A stretch of 64,000 nt of DNA. It comes from SZUA-320 sp963707875 (GTDB taxonomy: Bacteria > Gemmatimonadota > Gemmatimonadetes > Gemmatimonadales > GWC2-71-9). Positions 8,986 to 19,028 of the stretch are shown piece by piece. A program made the translations under genes and the position numbers. Location of the stretch: the NCBI GenBank assembly GCA_963707875.1, contig CAVPRU010000001.1, forward strand, positions 1,298,401 to 1,362,400, given 5' to 3'. The notes beneath the pieces were generated by a model. It was not told where the DNA came from. It saw nothing but the letters and a program-made list of their open reading frames with translations, and did not search any database. Within the stretch, counting starts at the first letter, position 1. Each line of letters begins with the position of its first letter.

Positions 8986-9561
8986 ATGTCGGCAAAGTCT
9001 CAGGACTGGTTTACCGGAATCTTCGGCGAGTTCAACCCCGAGAAGTGGGTCGGACGCTGGGAACACGGTCGGGGGCATCGGCGGCGGGGCAAGCGGAGCC
9101 AGATGTTCGAGTCGGGCGAGATGAAGTACATCATCCTGACTCTGATCAAGGAGCAGCCGCGCCACGGGTACGACATCATCAAGGCCCTTGAAGAGCGGAC
9201 CGGCGGGTGCTATTCCCCATCGCCCGGTACCGTTTACCCGACCCTGCAGCTCCTGGAGGATCAGGGGTACATCCGGGGGGTGGAGAGCGACGGCCGGAAG
9301 GTCTACCAGATCACCCCCGAGGGGGAGGCCTTCCTGGAGGAGCACGGGGATCTGGTCCAGGACATCCTCGATCGGGTTCGGGACACCCTCCGGCATGTGG
9401 CCGGCGGCTCGATGGGCCGGCTGAACGAGGCGGTGGCAGGCCTGGTGGGGGTGACCTACCGGACGGCGTGGCAGCGCGGTCAGGACACCCCCCAGACGGA
9501 GTCCATAATCAAGATTTTGACCCGGGCGACCGATGAAATAAGGGCAATGCGCACCACCTGA
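8986..9561 (+). CDS. PadR family transcriptional regulator
   Basis: A 191-residue DNA-binding regulator. The winged-helix PadR domain spans about residues 44-120: MKYIILTLIKEQPRHGYDII, ALEERTGGCYSPSPGTVYPTL, LLEDQGYIRGVE and KVYQITPEG. The first 40 residues are a basic extension. The C-terminal helices resemble a short PadR dimerisation region. AGGGAGG-type ribosome site at about 8972-8978. Upstream lies the perfect operator described separately. The hybrid kinase gene begins 84 bases downstream on the same strand. The effector is not evident; the adjacent quinone reductase may be a target. Confidence 0.92.
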   Translation: MSAKSQDWFTGIFGEFNPEKWVGRWEHGRGHRRRGKRSQMFESGEMKYIILTLIKEQPRHGYDIIKALEERTGGCYSPSPGTVYPTLQLLEDQGYIRGVESDGRKVYQITPEGEAFLEEHGDLVQDILDRVRDTLRHVAGGSMGRLNEAVAGLVGVTYRTAWQRGQDTPQTESIIKILTRATDEIRAMRTT

Positions 9562-9645
9562 CCGGCGGGGAGCCATCCGGCCCCTGTCGGCCCCGACCCG
9601 CTGGCCGGTCGGACCGGATCTGACAGGGCTACCCCCAGGAGTCTG

Positions 9646-12600
9646 ATGGCCTTTTTGCTCGGGGCTGAGCAGGAGATCGCACCCCACCCGCCGCGCAACT
9701 TCACGGACACGATCCGGGATCGGATCTTTGCCGTCGAGAGCCTGGACCGTGAGGTCCAGTCCCTGCTCTACGTCCGGCTGCTCGAGGCGGGCAGCTTGGC
9801 GGAATTGAGCCACATCGCCCTCGCGCTTGTCCTGGTCGTCGTCTACTGGTCCGCCACCTCAGCCCTGGCCCTGGAAGGATGGCTCGGACTCGTTGGTCTG
9901 GCGGTCGCCATGCGCATCGTCACCCGGCGGCAGCTCCAACGGGTCGCGGTTGAGACCAGGACCCCGGGACGACTCCGGGCCGCTGTGGTCCTGTTGGCCC
10001 TGACCTGGGCGGTTGGCCCTCTGGTGGTTGGCCAGCACCTTGACCTGATCAATCTGCTGCTCATGATGGTGGTCTTCGCCGGGCTGGTCGCGGTCGCGAG
10101 CAGCACCTTGAGCGCCGACCCTCCCAGCTACTACGGCTTTACCGGAATTCTCGTCGCGTCTTTCACGATCGGTCTTCTGCTCAATGGCACCAGCCGACCC
10201 CACTTGACTGGGGTCACGTTGATGGTGCTGTACGGATCGATCGTCACCCTGATGTACCACCGGACCCATCGCGACCTGGTGGACCGGATGACCAGCGGGC
10301 TCAGGGCGGAGAGGAGCGAAGCCGTCGCGGCACGGGAACGGGCCTTTCTCCGCTCCCTGCTCGGAAGTTCGCCAACCGCCATCGCCACCCTGGACCGGAA
10401 TGGAGCGGTCCTCGAGGTCAACCCGGCGTTCGAACGGCTCTTCGGCTACCGGAACAACGAGATCGCCGGTCAGTCGTTGAACGACTTCATCGTTCCCCCT
10501 GGACAACAGGACGAGGCGCACCGGATCGAGGACATGGTCACCAAGGACGGCTCGATCATCACCGAACAGCAGCGCCAGCGGAAGGACGGCAGCCAGGTCA
10601 CGGTCCGGATCTCGGCGGCCCGCGCCGCCAAGGGCGACGGAGCCATGTTCGTGCTGTACGATGACATCACCACCATCAAGCTGACCGAGATTCGCCTGAA
10701 AGAGGCGGAGGCCCAGTACCGCTCTCTGGTCGAATCGGCCTCCGACCTGGTCTGGCAGGTGGACCGCGAGGGCCGCTGGACCTTCGTCAACGCGACCTGC
10801 CGACAGGTTTATGGCCTTCCGCCTGAGGCCATGTTGGGGAACCCCTTCACCAACCAGGTGCACCCCGATCATCTCGAGGCCAACCGCGAAGCGTTCGCTG
10901 CGGTGCTCGCCGGTCGGGAACTCACCGACTTCGAGACCATCCACCGGGATGTCCGCGGGGAGAGCCGTCACCTGAGCTTCTCGGCCCGCGCGCTCCGGGA
11001 CCAGTCCGGCGCGGTGGTGGGCGCCAGCGGAACGGCTCGGGATGTCACCGGACAGGTCCAGACCCGCCGGGCGCTCGAGGAGGCCCGTGAGGCCGCCGAG
11101 CGGTCGGCCCTGGTCAAGAGTGCCTTTCTGGCCAACATGAGCCATGAAATCCGGACTCCGATGAACGGCATTCTGGGGATGATCGAACTGCTGCTGGATA
11201 CCAGGCTGGACGCAGAACAGCGGCAGGCGGCGGAGATGGTCAGGGAATCCGGGTGAAGTCGCTGATGACGATCATCAACGACATCCTCGATTTCTCCAAG
11301 ATCGAGGCCGGCCGGGTCGAACTGGAACGATCGAGTTCGAACCCGCCGCCATGATCGGGTCGGCGGTGCGGCTGCTCGGCGTGAAGGCCTTCGAGCGTGG
11401 GCTGGAGTTGCATTGCGAGGTGGATCCGGAGATCCCCCGGGTGGTGCTCGGTGATCCGGGGCGGATTCGTCAGGTGATCCATAACCTGGTAGGGAACGCC
11501 ATCAAGTTCACCCACGAAGGGGAGGTGAGCGTGGCCGTGACCCTGGTCGAGTGCACCGGCGACCAGGCCTGGATCCGGATGGCGGTGCGGGATACCGGCA
11601 TCGGGATTCCCACCAACAAGATCGAGGCCATCTTCGAGGAATTCAGCCAGGCCGACATCTCCACCACCCGCAAGTACGGCGGAACGGGACTGGGGCTCAG
11701 CATCACCAACCGGCTGGTGACAATGATGGGCGGCAAGCTGGAAGTGAGCAGCACCCCCGGCCAGGGGAGCGAGTTCAGCTTCTCCATCCCCCTGGAAGTG
11801 GCCCAGCGCGGGGCCGAACCGCTCCCCGGGAAGCCGATTGCTCTGGGCGGGGTCCACACGCTCATCATCGACGACAACGCGACCAACCGTCGGATCATCC
11901 GGGAGATGCTGGCCCCGACCGGGATCACGGCCGACGAGGCTCCGGACGGGGAAACCGGGATCGAAGGGCCTGCGCACTGCCCATCGGGAAGGCCGAGCCT
12001 ACCGTCTGGTCATTCTCGATGGTCAGATGCCGGGACTCGACGGGTTCGATGTCGCACAGCTGATCCGGAGACGATGAAGGACCTGGGATCCACCCGACTG
12101 ATGATGCTCACCTCCGGTGGCCGTCCCGGCGATGGCCAGCGCTGCCGCGACCTTGGGATTACCGGCTATCTCTCGAAGCCGACTTCGCGGGCGGAACTGC
12201 TGGAAACGGTGACGGCGGTGCTCCGGGGAGAGGCCCCCGGGGCCGGCAAGGCCCCGCTGATCACCCGGCACCTGATCGAGGAGCAGCGGGTCAAGGTCCG
12301 GATCCTGCTCGCCGAAGACAATCCGGTCAACCAGGCGGTGGCCGCGACGATGCTCCGCAAGCGCGGCCATGAGGTGGTGGTGGTGGAGAATGGGCAGTTG
12401 GCGGTCGACGCGGTCTCCCGGGAACGGTTCGACGTGATCCTGATGGATGTCCAGATGCCGGTCATGGACGGGCTCACGGCCACCCGGGCGATCCGGGCCC
12501 TACCGGAAATGGCCAACCTGCCGATAATCGCGGTGACGGCCCACGCGCTCCAGGAGGAACGCGACCGGTGTCTGGCTGCGGGCATGTCGGGCTATCTGTC

Positions 12601-13045
12601 CAAGCCCTTCAAGCCTCACGACCTGTTTGCGATCGCTGAGAGCTGGGGCACGACGGCATTGCCCGAACCCCCGGCGGCGGCGGCGGATCCCGATCCTCCG
12701 GTGGACCTGACCGGGTTCCGGGCTGCCATGGCGGAGGCGGGAGTGGCCGAGGCGGTGGAGGCGATGCTCGACGTCTTCCTGGGGGACGCGCCGGGTCGAA
12801 TGGAGACTCTGGAGGCGGCCATGGTGGCGGGCAACTCCCCGGAAATCGAGGCGACGGCCCACGCCTTCAAGTCGGCGGCCGGGGCCATCGGGGCCAAGTG
12901 CCTGGCCGAGGTGCTCACGACGATCGAGTTCGCCGGCCGGAACGGGGAGCCGGCGCAAGCCCTGAAGGAGATCTCTCAGCTCCGAACGGAGTATGGCATG
13001 GTGATGACGTACCTCTTTGCCTCGGTGGGCCGGACCGATGGGTGA
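9646..13045 (+). CDS. Hybrid sensor histidine kinase, PAS-PAS-HK-REC-REC-HPt (frameshifts)
   Basis: About 1,130 residues in a tripartite phosphorelay layout (BarA/ArcB-like). Several membrane helices occupy about residues 45-190, followed by PAS 1 (TAIATLDRNGAVLEVNPAFERLFGY), PAS 2 (LVWQVDREGRWTFVNATC) and HisKA with His500 in NMSHEIRTPMNGILGM (codon 11143-11145). The ATPase follows (VIHNLVGNAIKFT, DTGIGIP, GGTGLGLSI). Receiver 1 (LIIDDNATNRRI, LVILDGQMPG) and receiver 2 (ILLAEDNPVNQ, VILMDVQMPVMDG) precede a C-terminal HPt with AHAFKSAAGAIGA. Frame breaks occur near 11255, 11330, 11970 and 12068, and joining frames restores every motif, so they look like indel errors. The stop overlaps the ATPase start by 8 bp, suggesting the relay feeds that protein's receiver domain. 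Confidence 0.9.
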
Positions 13046-15124
13046 CCCGTCGGTCGGCCGGCATTGGCTCCTGGGGGTACTCGACCGGACCGGCCGACTG
13101 CCGCCCGATACCCCCGTCATGGCGGCGACGACTCCCCTGGCGGAAGCCTGGAGTACCGCGGCGGAGGCCGCCGGTGTGGACGATGCGATGCTGGCCATCC
13201 TGGTCGGTGCGCACTACCGGCTCAAGCCGGCTGACCTGACCAAGGCGGAGCCGCACGCTCAGCGGCTGATCCCCGAGAGCTTTGCCCGAAAACACCTGTT
13301 GCTCCCGCTCCGGGAGACCGACCGGGAGCTGGTGGTCGCGACGGCGGATCCCTCCGACTTCGAGGCGGAGCAGGGGATCGGCTTCGCCTCCGGACGGACA
13401 CCGGTGTTCGAGATCGCCCCACCGGCGGCTCTCCAGGCCGCCGTGGACCTGGTCTACTCCCCTGACAGGGCGCTGGACTCCCTGCTGGAGAAACTGCCCG
13501 ACCAGGAGGATGAGATGGTCCGACTGGTGGAGGGGGGCGAGCCCGATCAGCTGACCGAAGACGATGTCGAGTCCGCCCCGGTGGTGAAGCTCACCAGTCT
13601 CATTCTGCGGGACGCGGTCCGGCAGCGGGCCAGCGACATCCACATCGAACCGGGTCGCGAGGGCGGGCGGGTCCGGTTCCGGGTCGATGGGGTCATGCGC
13701 CAGTACATGCAGCTCCCGATGCCGGCGCTCCATCGGATCCTCAGCCGGATCAAGATCATGGGCCAGCTCGACATCGCCGACCGGCTGCGTCCCCAGGACG
13801 GACGGGCCCGCATCGGGCTGGGCAACTTCGAATATGACCTCCGGATCTCGACCGTCCCCACCCGGGAGGCGGAGAAAGGCGGTGATCCGGCTCCTCAACC
13901 CGCGGGGCATGTCGGGACTGGCCGAAGTCGGGTTCACCGAGGAGATCATGAAACGGTTCCGGGAAGTGCTGGGGGGCCGTGACGGCATCGTGGTGGTCAC
14001 CGGGCCGACCGGGTCGGGGAAGACGACCTCGCTGTACGGCGCGCTGCAGGAGGTGGCCACCGAGGACGTCAACATCATGACGGTGGAGGATCCCGATCGA
14101 ATACGAGCTGCAAGGGGTCACCCAGATCCAGGTGGAGCCCAAGCGGGGAGTCACCTTCGCCTCGGCACTCCGGGCGATTCTCCGCCAGGATCCTGACGTC
14201 ATTCTGGTGGGAGAGATCCGCGACCTGGAGACCGCCGAGGTGGCGGTCCAGGCCAGCATGACCGGCCACCTGGTGCTGGCCACCCTCCATACCAACGACG
14301 CGGTGGGAGTGATCCAGCGATTGGCCGATCTCGGACTGGACACGCCGTCGATTTCGGGGACTCTGCGGGCGGTGCTGGCTCAGCGGCTGGTGCGTCGGCT
14401 GTGCGAGGATTGCAGCGTGGAGGCTCCCGACGAGCTGCCCGAGGGTGAGGCCAAGCTGGCCCTCCGGTACGGGGTCCGGCCCACCAGGATCCGGGTCGGC
14501 TGTGACGCCTGCGGCGGGACCGGGTACCGCGGCCGGTTGCCGGTAGCGGAACTGCTGGTGGCCGACGAAGGGGTGCGAGAAGCCATCGGCCGGGGGGGCT
14601 CCCACGCCGAGATCCGCGATGCCGCCGTTGCAGGCGGGATGCGGTTGCTCGATGAACTGGCCCTGGAACCGGTCCGGGCCGGTCTGACCACGCTGGAGGA
14701 GATCGCGCGGGAGATGGGCGAACCGGAGCAGGCGGCCGTTCCCGACCAGCCCCATGTGCTCCTGGTGGATGACGATGCGGTCAACCGGACCCTGGCCAAG
14801 ACCCTGCTGGTGAAGAACGGCTATCGGGTCACCGAGGCGATGGACGGGCAGGATGCGGTGGCTCGGTTGGGCAGTAACGGACACTACTCGCTGATGGTCC
14901 TTGATCTGGACATGCCCAGGATGGGCGGCCGGGAAGTGTTGCAGCATGTCCGAGGCAACGTGGCGACGGCCGGCCTGCCGGTGGTCGTCCTCACCGGCAC
15001 CAACGACAAGGATGCGGAGATCGAGCTGATGGACGCCGGGGCCGATGACTACATCAGGAAGCCGCTCGACCCACCACGGTTCGTTACCCGACTCAAGGCC
15101 GCGCTTCGGCGTGCGGCCGGATAA
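13038..15124 (+). CDS. GspE/PilB-type secretion ATPase fused to a C-terminal receiver domain (frameshifts)
   Basis: About 695 residues. The N-terminal region is T2SSE_N/MshEN-like (PESFARKHLLLPL, LVVATADPSDFEA). The ATPase core has ASDIHIEPG, the Walker A motif GPTGSGKTTS (about 14001-14030), DPDVILVGEIRD (Walker B), TGHLVLATLHTNDA, and a tetracysteine zinc site (CEDC...CDACGGTGYRGR). At 14756-15115 a complete receiver domain follows: VLLVDDDAVNRT, phospho-acceptor Asp (codon 14903-14905) in VLDLDMPRMGG, VLTGT and YIRKPLD. Extra bases near 13876 and 14094 break the frame; removing them restores family sequence. ATG 13038 overlaps the hybrid kinase stop. It should power assembly of a type II secretion pseudopilus or type IV pilus, with activity tuned by phosphorylation. 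The fusion is uncommon in this family. Confidence 0.88.
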
Positions 15125-15139
15125 CCTGGAGCGCCAGGC

Positions 15140-15612
15140 ATGACGCAAGACACTCCCAACGCGGAGCAGCCATCGGCGGACCTCGTCGCGGAGATCCTCC
15201 GTCGCGACACCGAGATCCGGGAACGGGTCCCGGTCCAGGTCAAACCGAGGTCCAAGCTCCCCTGGCTGTTCGCGCTGCTGGTGGTCGGCGTCACGGTCAC
15301 CACCTGGAACATCATCGGTTGCGCCGTCCGGTCGAGGTGTTCACCGGGGCGGAGCGGGTTGCGTCGGCCGAGGCCCGGCTGATGCTGACCAGCGTGGCCA
15401 TCGCGGCCTTCCGGGATTCGGCGGGCCGGCTACCGCGGTCGCTGGACGAAGCGGGGCTGACAGACGAGGAGGACGTGACGTACCGGCTTGAGGATGGCCT
15501 CTATCGCCTGATCACCCACGTTCAGGGTCGGTCGGTCGAGTATCAGAGTGGAGAGGATATCAGTCGTCTGACGAGATCGTTCGAGGCCATGACGGCCGGA
15601 GGGAAACGATGA
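15140..15612 (+). CDS. Small single-pass membrane protein of a pilus/secretion locus (frameshift)
   Basis: About 157 residues. A cytoplasmic N-terminus (residues 1-45) is followed by one transmembrane helix (LPWLFALLVVGVTVTTWNII) and a soluble domain with SAEARLMLTSVAIAAFRDSAGRLPRSLDEAGL. The frame breaks near 15315, just after the helix; the downstream frame continues as RRPVEVFTGAERVAS. The stop overlaps the prepilin start (ATGA, 15609-15612), so it is coupled to the pilin. The topology (short tail, one helix, small periplasmic domain) resembles accessory proteins of type II secretion or pilus platforms, but I recognise no family. Confidence 0.65.
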
Positions 15613-16052
15613 AACGACGCGGGTTTACTCTCATAGAGTTGCTGATGGTCGTGGTGATCATCGGCATTCTGGCCAACATCGCCATCCCGATGCTCCAGGA
15701 GGCCAAGCGCCGGGCCGATGCCGCCGCCGTGATCGGAGCGGTCCACACCATCAAGGTCGGGGTCTACGACAACTACGCGGCCCGGAGCACCTACCCGCCC
15801 AGCGCCGGCTGGCGGGTCGTCCCGGCCCAGATGCGTCCGTCGCTCCCGGCGAGTTTCAAGTTCCTGTACAAGACGGTGGATTTCCGGTGGCGGCGCTGGT
15901 CGAATGCTGCCGGAGTGCGCCCAGGAGGCGGTCCCCTGATCGGGGTGGAGCTCCGCACCTCCGACCAGAAGTTGCTGAAGGCGATTCGCAACACCTATAA
16001 AGGCCCCACCCTGGCCGGGGGAGCCACCCGAATCACCCTGATTCTGGACTGA
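15609..16052 (+). CDS. Type II secretion / type IV pilin-like prepilin
   Basis: A 147-residue prepilin. The leader MKRRG is followed directly by FTLIELLMVVVIIGILANIA, the class III signal cut by prepilin peptidase after glycine, with Phe1 and Glu5 present. The remaining 120 residues form a globular pseudopilin-like head with no cysteines. Length suits a major pseudopilin or minor pilin. Coupled to the upstream small membrane protein and 500 bp after the GspE-receiver gene, so it is probably the substrate that ATPase assembles. Confidence 0.88.
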   Translation: MKRRGFTLIELLMVVVIIGILANIAIPMLQEAKRRADAAAVIGAVHTIKVGVYDNYAARSTYPPSAGWRVVPAQMRPSLPASFKFLYKTVDFRWRRWSNAAGVRPGGGPLIGVELRTSDQKLLKAIRNTYKGPTLAGGATRITLILD

Positions 16053-16103
16053 TCCCCCAGATCGGACCGGACGGATCCTCAGGTACGAAAGGTCGCGATC
16101 TCC

Positions 16104-16754
16104 TCAAGAGCTCCGCTTGGCGATATCCGGAACCTCGGTGCCCTCGGCCGGGTAGCCCACGACCAGCAGGAGGAAGGGCTTCTCCGCCGCTGGCCGATCC
16201 AGCACCTCGTTGAGAAACCCCATCGGGCTCGGGGTATGGGTGAGGGACACCAGCCCGGCGTGGTGCACCGCGGCGATCAGCAGACCGGTCGCCAATCCGA
16301 CAGATTCCTGCACATAGTAGTGGGAGAACCGCTCTCCGGTGGCCGAGACGCCGTAGCGCTGGGCAAAGACGGCAATGAGCCAGGGCGCGGTCTCGAGGTA
16401 GGGCTTGTGCTCGTCGGTCCCGAGATGGGCCAGCGCATCCAGCCACTCCTGGGGCGCCCGGCCTCCCCGATAGAACTCCTGCTCCTCCCGCTCGGCCGCC
16501 TCCCGGATCTGCCGCTTGAGCTCCGGATCACCCACCACCACGAAATGCCAGGGCTGCAGGTTGGCTCCGCTGGGCGCGGTGCCGGCCGACCGGAGGCAGT
16601 CTTCGATGATCCCGCGGGGGACCGGTCGGTCAGCGAAGGTGCGGACCGTCCGCCGACGCCGGAGCTCCTGGTAGAAGGCCGCGGCGCGGGCGGCCATCTC
16701 CTCCACGGGGCGCTCCTGCCAGGTGGTGAGCGGTATGAATCGGGGGGGTGCCAT
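16104..16754 (-). CDS. Nitroreductase family protein (iodotyrosine deiodinase-like)
   Basis: A 216-residue flavin-dependent oxidoreductase. Motifs: RRRRTVRTFADRPVPR (FMN-phosphate binding arginines), the conserved SGANLQPWHFVVV, and the C-terminal HTPSPMGFLNEVLDRPAAEKPF followed by VVGYPAEG. The GANxQPWHF segment and overall order match the IYD/BluB-like branch rather than classical NfsA/NfsB. ATG 16754 (MAPPRFIPL) is taken as start; an open frame upstream overlaps unrelated sequence. It reduces an aromatic, nitro or halogenated substrate with NAD(P)H; the exact substrate is unknown. Confidence 0.88.
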   Translation of the reverse strand: MAPPRFIPLTTWQERPVEEMAARAAAFYQELRRRRTVRTFADRPVPRGIIEDCLRSAGTAPSGANLQPWHFVVVGDPELKRQIREAAEREEQEFYRGGRAPQEWLDALAHLGTDEHKPYLETAPWLIAVFAQRYGVSATGERFSHYYVQESVGLATGLLIAAVHHAGLVSLTHTPSPMGFLNEVLDRPAAEKPFLLLVVGYPAEGTEVPDIAKRSS

Positions 16755-16792
16755 GTCAGCTCCTCTCCGCGGGGCCAGGGTGGGCCCGCGAG

Positions 16793-17000
16793 CTAGAGCC
16801 GGAAAAAGTAACTGGCCTTGAGGAAGAATCCGTCGTTGGAGCGAGTCAGGTCCCCGAACCGGTAGCGGGTCGCTCCGTCGTACGCCCCGGAATAGCCGGC
16901 AAAGAAGACCGTCCCCGGTACCGGCTGGAAGGAGAACAGGAACTCGGTCCGGAGCCGGTTCCCCGGTATTCCCGACCAACGGAATCCGCCGCGGTCAGCC
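16793..17000 (-). pseudogene. Relic of a DUF5916-family outer-membrane protein (C-terminus only)
   Basis: The (-) frame ending at TAG 16793-16795 encodes GNRLRTEFLFSFQPVPGTVFF, then AGYSGAYDG and RSNDGFFLKASYFFRL. The FSFQPVPGTVFF core and the ...FFLKASY.FRL ending are characteristic of the last strands of large DUF5916/CBM9-like barrels. Only about 60 residues resemble the family. Upstream the frame soon loses similarity and reaches a stop near 17043, and there is no start. The bulk of the gene has been lost. An intact family member sits at 32607-35351. Confidence 0.6.
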
Positions 17001-17044
17001 GCAGGGCGAGGATCAGCAAGTCGGGAATACCGGAGAGGGGGTGG

Positions 17045-17548
17045 CTAGTTGCCGGGGCATTTCACCCGGCGGACTTTCACCTCAAAGTCGCGTTCCCCGG
17101 CCGGGGAATCATCCTCCAGGCGGATGATCATGTTCCCGTCGCTGGTCCGTCGATACATGATCCGCTTGGGAAACTCCTTCCGCAGGTTCTCCCAAATGAC
17201 CACTTCGTCGATCAGGGTCTTGAGCGCGAAGGTGTCCGGAGCTTCACCCTTCGACTGGGCGATGAAGGCGGTCAGGCTGTCGGTCTTCTCGATCCGGGTA
17301 AACTCCCAGTTGGTGGCTTCGTTCTTCCTGAGGTACCGGGTCACCGCCAGGAGCAGGTTGTTCGAAGTGGAGGTCCAGTTCTCCTCCACCACGGTCCCGT
17401 CATTGGGCTCGCCCTTCCAGCACCCCTCCATGAACTTGAGCTTGCCGAGGTCCTGAGCGTGTGCTCTGGTCGTCCCCGGCGATCCGAGCAGCACCAGGCC
17501 CAGGATCAGCCCGCCGGCAATGCGTCCCAACAGGTCCTTCTCCGTCAT
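17045..17548 (-). CDS. DUF6265 family secreted protein
   Basis: A 167-residue protein with a signal peptide (residues 1-31, cleavage near RAHAQ). The mature domain has the pattern of DUF6265: LKFMEGCWKGEPNDGTVVEENW, LLLAVTRYLR, and paired strands in the second half (RRTSDGNMIIRLEDDS). ATG 17548 is preferred because GGAG lies six bases before it; an in-frame ATG nine codons upstream is the alternative. Function of the family is unknown; the fold is probably a lipocalin-like barrel. It lies alone between a gene relic and a GH109-like gene. Confidence 0.75.
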   Translation of the reverse strand: MTEKDLLGRIAGGLILGLVLLGSPGTTRAHAQDLGKLKFMEGCWKGEPNDGTVVEENWTSTSNNLLLAVTRYLRKNEATNWEFTRIEKTDSLTAFIAQSKGEAPDTFALKTLIDEVVIWENLRKEFPKRIMYRRTSDGNMIIRLEDDSPAGERDFEVKVRRVKCPGN

Positions 17549-17652
17549 CAGTGCTCCATTCCAGTATTCAGACACTCGGATTGATCCAGCCCTCCCGACG
17601 TACCCACCGCCAGCTTTCCCTTACGGACGAACGACCACCCCCATTGGCCCAC

Positions 17653-19020
17653 TCAGGGGGTGACAATCCCCCAGGGCGGGAGAGTCTGCCACCGGCCCCG
17701 GGTGAAGTCCGGGATATCCACCGGCCGGCTCCGGTTGGCCACCGAGGCCTCCGAGGCGGCCGAGACCGCCGAGAGGGCCGCCGCGTCGTAGACCGACATG
17801 TCGGTGGGCAGCCCCTGACGAAGACAATGAATGAGCCGATAGTCCTCCAGAAAGTCCATCCCACCATGCCCTTCAGTGCTCCGGGTGGCGGCTTCGAACT
17901 TCCACAGGGGATGTTCGTAGTCGGGGAGCCACTTGGCGGCCTCGTCCCAGCGATGCGCCTCGCTCTTCCCCTCCACATAGACCCGATTCGGGTAGCCCTG
18001 GAACAGCCCCCTGGTGCCCTGGACCATGTGGATCCGGCTGTAGGGGCGGGGCAGATTGGTGTTGTGGGCAACCAGGATGGTCTTCCCCTGCACCGTCCGG
18101 ACCAGCGATACGTTCACATCACCGAGGGCGTAGTGCTCTGCCCGCTCGGGGACGTCGGGGGGAAAGTGCTCCCGGGCCCAGGCCTGGAGACCCCGTGACG
18201 GTCCGCTCATCGAGACCATATAGTCGAAGCGGTCACCCCGGTTGATATCCAGGCAGTTGGCCACCGGTCCCAGGCCGTGGGTCGGGTAGAGATTCCCGTT
18301 CCGCCGAATGCTGTGCGCCCGCCGCCAGAGTCCCTCGCCCTCGGAAGAGAACTTGATCTCCCGCAGGTCGTGCAGGTAGCCGCCTTCGGCGTGAAGAATC
18401 TCCCCGAGGACGCCCTGCCGGACCATGTTGAGGACCATCAACTCCATGCGATCGTAGTTGCAGTTCTCCATCATGACGCAGTGCTTCGCGTACCGCTCTG
18501 CCTCTTCGACCAGCTGCCACGCCTCCTCCATGGTCACTGCCGCCGGCACCTCGGTGGCTGCGTGCTTCCCGTTGCGCATGGCCGCGACACAGATCGGCAC
18601 GTGCCACTCCCACGGGGTGGCCGTGTACACCAGGTCCAGGTCCTCGGTCTCGCACATCCGGAGGAAATCGGTCGGACCTCTGGTGTAGAGCCGGGGGGCT
18701 GGATGCCCTGCCCCCGTGAGGATGTTGGCGGCCCGCACCGCATGGGCCTCCACCACATCACACACCGCTGAGATCCGTGCCCCGGCGATCCGGGCCAGGT
18801 TCTGGACATGCACGGTGCCCATGCCGCCGACTCCGACGAAACCGATCCGCACCTGGTCCAGTGGAGCGGCCGCGAAGGGGCCTGGGCCGAGCGCCGGTGC
18901 CGGTGCCGAAGGGCCCCGGCCGGGAGCGCACCCGACTGCGGCCACTCCCAGGGCCATCGCCCCGGCTTGCAGCAGGTCACGGCGGCTCAGATGAGGGGTG
19001 GTGACCGAGTCGTCTGACAT
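17653..19020 (-). CDS. TAT-exported Gfo/Idh/MocA oxidoreductase, GH109-like
   Basis: A 455-residue protein. A twin-arginine signal (SRRDLLQAGAMALGVAAVGC) at residues 12-31 directs folded, cofactor-bound export. A Rossmann fold with GFVGVGGMGTVHV at about 58-70 binds NAD(H). TATPWEWHVP, GKHAATEVPAA and the later HGLGPVANCLDINRGDRFD match glycoside hydrolase family 109, which uses bound NAD in a redox-elimination mechanism to cleave alpha-N-acetylgalactosaminides. The C-terminus includes EGHGGMDFLEDYRL. A cysteine at about residue 31 could make it a lipoprotein instead. Sugar specificity is inferred from the family. Confidence 0.88.
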   Translation of the reverse strand: MSDDSVTTPHLSRRDLLQAGAMALGVAAVGCAPGRGPSAPAPALGPGPFAAAPLDQVRIGFVGVGGMGTVHVQNLARIAGARISAVCDVVEAHAVRAANILTGAGHPAPRLYTRGPTDFLRMCETEDLDLVYTATPWEWHVPICVAAMRNGKHAATEVPAAVTMEEAWQLVEEAERYAKHCVMMENCNYDRMELMVLNMVRQGVLGEILHAEGGYLHDLREIKFSSEGEGLWRRAHSIRRNGNLYPTHGLGPVANCLDINRGDRFDYMVSMSGPSRGLQAWAREHFPPDVPERAEHYALGDVNVSLVRTVQGKTILVAHNTNLPRPYSRIHMVQGTRGLFQGYPNRVYVEGKSEAHRWDEAAKWLPDYEHPLWKFEAATRSTEGHGGMDFLEDYRLIHCLRQGLPTDMSVYDAAALSAVSAASEASVANRSRPVDIPDFTRGRWQTLPPWGIVTP

Positions 19021-19028
19021 AGGCTACC

